A stretch of DNA of 41,413 nt from Edaphobacter sp. (GTDB taxonomy: Bacteria > Acidobacteriota > Terriglobia > Terriglobales > Acidobacteriaceae). Under the pieces are notes generated by a model, which saw nothing but the letters and a program-made list of their open reading frames with translations, was not told where the DNA came from and searched no databases. Shown here one piece after another: positions 37,578 to 41,413 of this stretch. The stretch is taken from the NCBI GenBank assembly GCA_025462755.1, contig JAOAPF010000071.1:1-41413 (forward strand), written 5' to 3'. The translations under genes were made by a program, and so were the position numbers. How positions within the stretch are numbered: position 1 is the first letter of the stretch; each line of letters starts with the position of its first letter.

Positions 37578-38149
37578 CGCACATACACAGTCAACTTACC
37601 TCCGTGCGGGTCAGCCCACCAGACATGGAAATCATCTACGGCAACGCCTGCATCGGCGAGACCAGCCTTGCAAGATGGCACAATTTTTCCGCCTGAGCGA
37701 GGGAAGCTCACCATGCATTATGTCGATCTCACGATGATCGAGTGCTCCCCAAGATCCCTGGTTTGATATCGATCTCCTCAAGTACCAGTCTCAACTCGTC
37801 AGCGGGCTACACTCGCCTGACCGCAGAGACCGGCCTAGAGTTCTTTATGCCTAAGCTCGATGAGCAGACTCCCAAGAAGGCCGGCCAGAGCATCACGCTT
37901 GAATGGCAATAGACCGTAACCGTCGGCTGCCGCTTGACCTTCCGATCAAGTAGCGCTCACCTCGCTATCAGCGACGACAAAGCGAACAGGCCAAGTCACG
38001 TTCGAACGAAATCTCTCAGGAACCGTGGGAGTCCCTTACGATGACGAGCTATCCAGAACTATGTCATTATGACTGAGAACTCGGGTTATCGGCAAAATTC
38101 ACACAGCGGCGGGATTCCCGAAGCCCTTGTTGCGAAAACCCGTTTCTTC
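37578..38149. other. No intact gene
   Basis: On the + strand a coding-like scrap at about 37800-37910 (GLEFFMPKLDEQTPKKAGQS) ends at a stop; its family is not recognised. The rest is without signal. The GH42 gene on the other strand ends at 38150. Confidence 0.35.
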
Positions 38150-40312
38150 TCACCGCTTGTATTTGTTATCAGTTCCGTCACTTTCGGCAATCACCAGATC
38201 CCACGGTTGGATCGATAGAACCTGACCTGGGCTCAACGATTTTTCCGTCAGCAGATCATGCGCGGGTGTCCCTGCATACTTCACATCCGTAGGAGCTGAA
38301 GAATAGTTCAGCAGATAGGTGATGCGCCTTCCGGATGCGTTTGATCCGCTCTTCACACGAACTGCGGAGTGAGAGGCTTCCGGATTAAATGGTATGCCGC
38401 TATCCTGTAGAGTCTGTTGCACCATCGCCTGCTGCAACTGCTCAGAGAGAGCTGTCCCCTCATACGTGAGTGTGCCCTTTCCGAACTGGTTCTTTGTGAT
38501 CGCGGGCCAGCGTCTGAAGAACGGGTGATCGTAGCTGGCGAGCGTCTTGGCCGTTGTGGGTTGCAGAAACTCCGCCCACTGGCTCACCGTGTTGCCCTCT
38601 CCCACGTGGAAGGGATCGCCGCGAAGAGGAAGCGGCTTCTCGAGATTGGAAAATTCTTGATAGGTGAAGCCGGCTGCCTCATGCAATGGACCGGGCGCCT
38701 TCTCCCAGCGCACGGCTGAGTTCTCGTTCGTAAAGCCGCTCTTGAAGGTCATCAGTACGTGTCCGCCGTTGTGCACATAATCTGAAATACGCTTGAGCAG
38801 GGCGTCGTCTGCGACGTAGAGCGAAGGAATAATCAGCAGCTTATATTGGGAGAAGTCGGTCATTGCAGGGAAAACGAAATCCGCACCAACGTTGGCCTTG
38901 TAGAGAGCATTGTGCAGCTGTTTGATCGTGGCGCCATACGCGCCCGCCGCCCTGCCCGGCGTCCAACCGAGCTCGGCGGGCGTGTAGGGCATGAAGCTGA
39001 TGGCGTTGCTGGAGTCGGGGCTGTACAGGATCGCGACGTCGTTGCGGATCGTCATGTTCACGAGCTGCGGCCCGATCTTCTGCAGCTCATGCGCGATCCG
39101 GCTCACCTCCGCATAGGCGCGGTTGGGCTCCAGATCGTGGCTCAGCACGCCCTTCCAGTACGTCTCCTGCCCCGCGTGGATTGAGTGCCAGTGCCAGTAC
39201 TCGACCATGTTGGCACCGCTGGAAACGTCGGTGTAGACGTCCAGCCGAAGCTGCCCATCGTAAGGCGGAAACTGCATGGACGAGTCCCATCCAAGTGTCT
39301 GCGCGTTGGTCTCGGTGACGAGGAAGTTCTGGTGCTTGAGTGAGCGGGAGAAGTCGCCCTGCAGCGCCTGCCAAGCGCCGTCCATGCGGTCCTGAGTGCC
39401 ATGGTACGGGTTGTTCGCGACGACATCTAGCACCTTCGCGACCTCGGGCTCGTTGACGTCCAGGCGCATCATGGAGCCGTAGTCCTGCGTGACGAACTGA
39501 TCGGGCCTGCGATGTGCGCGCACGAGCGTGGCCTGCCATGCGAGAAAGTCGGTGACGCGATCCTGCTCAAAACGCGACCACTCCAGCTTGTAGCCGGTGC
39601 TGGTGGCATTGTCGCGGGTGGGCATGTCGTTCCAGTCATTCACATCCTGTCCCCAGTAGTTCAGGAACCAGGCTTTGTTCAGCGCGTCGGTGGTGCCGAA
39701 CTTCTTCTTCAGACGTTCGACAAACTCCTGGAAGACCTGCGGGTTCGAGGCGCCATACGATCCGGTCTCGTTATCGATCTGCCAGCCGATGACAGCGGGA
39801 TTGTCCTTGTAGTGGCTAACCATGTTGACAATGAGGCGCTCAGCATATCGACGGTAATTTGGGTCGTCGGTGTTCATGTTCTGCCGCATGCCGTAGCCGA
39901 CGTAGGCTCCGCCAAGATGACGGGCGAGAATCTCGGGATGCGCCTTCCACATCCAGGTGGGGATGGAGTAGGTGGGGGTTCCCATGATGACTTTGATGCC
40001 GGCCTTGCCCATGGCATCGACGATGCGGTCCATCCAGGCGTACTCGAATTGGCCGTCCGCTGGTTCCCACAGGCTCCACGTGGACTCGCCCATGCGCACC
40101 ACGCTGATGCCGGCTTCTTTCATCAGCGCGACGTCTTTCTCAAGACGGCCCAGCTGCAGGTCGGCCGGCATGTACTCGTTGTAGTAGGCAGCACCGTACA
40201 AAACGTTGGGCATGATCGCCCCAGGGGGCGGAGGCGTTTGCTGCTGCGCCAGCATGGCAGAAGGCAGACCGAGAAGTGCTACGACGCAGATCTGGGCGAG
40301 ATTCGATTTCAT
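38150..40312 (-). CDS. GH42 beta-galactosidase, secreted
   Basis: A retaining enzyme that removes beta-linked galactose, for instance from galactan or arabinogalactan side chains. The 720-aa protein has a signal peptide (ending AMLAQQ), a TIM barrel (about 40-420), a trimerisation domain with a class-I amidotransferase fold (about 430-640) and a small C-terminal beta-domain. The acid/base is Glu182 in QIDNETGSYG and the nucleophile Glu334 in LVTETNAQ. The frame could start at GTG 40327, but ATG 40312 with GGTGGAG upstream directly begins the signal peptide. It stands alone among degenerate sequence. A weak, half-matching relative of the palindrome (GAGAACGACTTG, 40351-40362) lies upstream. 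Family call is secure. Confidence 0.94.
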   Translation of the reverse strand: MKSNLAQICVVALLGLPSAMLAQQQTPPPPGAIMPNVLYGAAYYNEYMPADLQLGRLEKDVALMKEAGISVVRMGESTWSLWEPADGQFEYAWMDRIVDAMGKAGIKVIMGTPTYSIPTWMWKAHPEILARHLGGAYVGYGMRQNMNTDDPNYRRYAERLIVNMVSHYKDNPAVIGWQIDNETGSYGASNPQVFQEFVERLKKKFGTTDALNKAWFLNYWGQDVNDWNDMPTRDNATSTGYKLEWSRFEQDRVTDFLAWQATLVRAHRRPDQFVTQDYGSMMRLDVNEPEVAKVLDVVANNPYHGTQDRMDGAWQALQGDFSRSLKHQNFLVTETNAQTLGWDSSMQFPPYDGQLRLDVYTDVSSGANMVEYWHWHSIHAGQETYWKGVLSHDLEPNRAYAEVSRIAHELQKIGPQLVNMTIRNDVAILYSPDSSNAISFMPYTPAELGWTPGRAAGAYGATIKQLHNALYKANVGADFVFPAMTDFSQYKLLIIPSLYVADDALLKRISDYVHNGGHVLMTFKSGFTNENSAVRWEKAPGPLHEAAGFTYQEFSNLEKPLPLRGDPFHVGEGNTVSQWAEFLQPTTAKTLASYDHPFFRRWPAITKNQFGKGTLTYEGTALSEQLQQAMVQQTLQDSGIPFNPEASHSAVRVKSGSNASGRRITYLLNYSSAPTDVKYAGTPAHDLLTEKSLSPGQVLSIQPWDLVIAESDGTDNKYKR

Positions 40313-40568
40313 CCTGGAGTGCTCCACCTTTAAACAGTACTAAGCTCAATGAGAACGACTTGCCTGGCAATGAAAGTTTGAGACCGCGGTCGAATGACAT
40401 GGACTAGCTCCCACTGAGGCACATCCGACCTCTTAACAAGTGATCGTGAAGATCACAAACCGTGTTGCTTCGGTAAGTTGGAGATCTTAGCCCTCCGTTC
40501 GCTTGCCAGTCAAGCCTTCGATTTCGACTTCGGGTTTTTGAACAATCCGACACTGTCTATTTGCGGCT

Positions 40569-40785
40569 CTATTCTGTAGATGTTGTAGCGACTTGATCCT
40601 GACGTCCACTTCGGGGGAGAACGAAGGTGATGGTGGCCGAAACGATCATTCCGACAATAATGTTTCGGCGATGCACCGTGGTTGAAGGAATACCCGAGTG
40701 CGCGAGTCATCCGTCGGCCAGTGTACCGCTGAAGATGATGCCGAAGGCGCCAGCAGGAATGGGATCGCCGCGATCTATTTGCCGT
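40569..40785 (-). pseudogene. Probable fragment of a major facilitator superfamily transporter
   Basis: The minus frame reads GDPIPAGAFGIIFSGTLADG, stop, LAHSGIPSTTVHRRNIIVG, MIVSATITFVLP. This resembles the segment of sugar-type MFS carriers where a membrane helix ends in G-x-L-(S/A)-D-(R/K), followed by a basic loop and the next helix. A TGA replaces the residue after ADG. Both ends are missing. It would have been an inner-membrane sugar carrier. Confidence 0.4.
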
Positions 40786-41292
40786 TCGCAAGGGAGAGAT
40801 GCCCCCTCTGCCTGATAGCCAGGAAGCGATGCTGCGTAGTCAGTTGCCAAAGCTCAGCATTCGTTTCCCGCTTCGAAGCAGCGTCTTCTATGCGGTTTCG
40901 TGGATTACGGTGGTCTTCACGTCACATGTGTGTATCACCCAGCGTTCCGCTGGCGACGCGGGTCCCGAATTTAAATTAAGTAGCTTGCCCGAGGACCAAC
41001 AAGAGACCTTAAACAAAGCACCAGCGAAGGGAACTAAAAAGCCAGTCCCCCGCGGATCAGCCCGTTCGGTTGCGTCGTGTTATTTTTTGTGGCAAATACC
41101 ACCGATTGGGCCGGTTCTGCCGATTGTGCCGACTCATAAGGGTATCGCGGTAATAGTTTACGCGTGCATCGGCACCTTCACACGGTCAAAGTCGTAGGTT
41201 GGAATTCTGCTTGTCCCCCTACAAGCCTAAAAGTTAAATCTGCAAGCATCATTTGATGGCGATCCCCTGTCGCGCATCACTTTAATCTAGAA
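40786..41292. other. No confident gene
   Basis: An open frame at 40799-41197 (+, 132 aa) has one hydrophobic segment (SSVFYAVSWITVVFTSHVCI) and a weak GGGAG close to its ATG, but no recognisable family. The right end probably contains the outer edge of the insertion sequence; I could not identify its terminal inverted repeat. Confidence 0.3.
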
Positions 41293-41413
41293 CTAGTTGC
41301 ATAAATGCCTCAAGGTGATGAGGAGGCAAGCGCAGTGGAAGAAGCCCTGAAAGACGGTGAGGATGCGGTCGTAGCGGACCTGGATGTGGCGTAAATTCTG
41401 CAGCCATGCGTTG
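41293..41413 (-). mobile_element. 3' end of an IS5-like DDE transposase gene, cut by the window edge
   Basis: From the right edge the minus strand reads NAWLQNLRHIQVRYDRILTV, then FQGFFHCACLLITLRHL and a stop at 41293. This is the usual C-terminus of IS5-group transposases, in which a (N/R)RRxxVRYxR motif is followed by a hydrophobic helix. About 39 codons are visible; the catalytic residues lie outside the window. Whether the element is intact cannot be judged. Confidence 0.7.

Noticed and set aside
40351..40362. Possible sixth operator, GAGAACGACTTG, upstream of GH42
   Set aside because: Only one half matches the palindrome, so I do not count it as a site, though its position would be suitable.

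Overview
The window looks like an accessory, plant-glycan-degrading region of an acidobacterium (Terriglobia type, such as Granulicella, Edaphobacter or Terriglobus). This is inferred from two very large TonB-dependent receptors with an N-terminal carboxypeptidase-regulatory-like domain, twin-arginine signals on several glycoside hydrolases, a multiheme-cytochrome/TPR fusion and a bactofilin. No rRNA, tRNA or CRISPR array was found.

Layout. 1-1.3 kb: one small unrecognised gene. 1.3-9.5 kb: a GHL6-like hydrolase (+) converges on a TonB receptor/GH31 operon (-). 9.7-12.1 kb: galactose mutarotase (+) and a LacI-family regulator (-). 12.3-17.3 kb: a second TonB receptor, a terminator-like hairpin and a TPR lipoprotein. 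17.4-23.4 kb: two GH127 (beta-L-arabinofuranosidase family) genes flank a seven-heme cytochrome/TPR protein. 23.6-29.6 kb: a GH29 fucosidase remnant, an intact GH78 alpha-L-rhamnosidase, a GH43/GH117-like beta-propeller hydrolase, and a second rhamnosidase-type gene that has lost its catalytic core. 29.8-38.1 kb: mostly decayed genes (frameshifted bactofilin, secreted protein, two AraC regulators, DUF1360 membrane protein, SDR), with one intact GtaA/DUF4965-type gene. 38.1-40.3 kb: an intact GH42 beta-galactosidase. 40.5-41.4 kb: an MFS-like remnant and the 3' end of an IS5-like transposase running off the window.

How it works together (inference). The two TonB receptors would import oligosaccharides. 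Exported GH127, GH78, GH42, GH31, GH43-like and formerly GH29 enzymes would remove L-arabinose, L-rhamnose, galactose, glucose or xylose, and L-fucose from plant side chains such as pectic rhamnogalacturonan, arabinogalactan protein or extensin glycans.

Main finding. Five near-palindromes with a central CpG, of the form GAAAACGNTTTC, lie in front of or inside the 5' end of both TonB receptors, both GH127 genes and the rhamnosidase pseudogene. They fit the operator type expected for the LacI-family regulator encoded in the same cluster. Two of the promoters share the same layout: TTGACA-like, 18 bp, TACTCT, with the operator about 33 bp past the predicted start. This suggests a local, self-contained LacI regulon controlling an L-sugar glycan-use locus that is partly decaying at its right-hand side.
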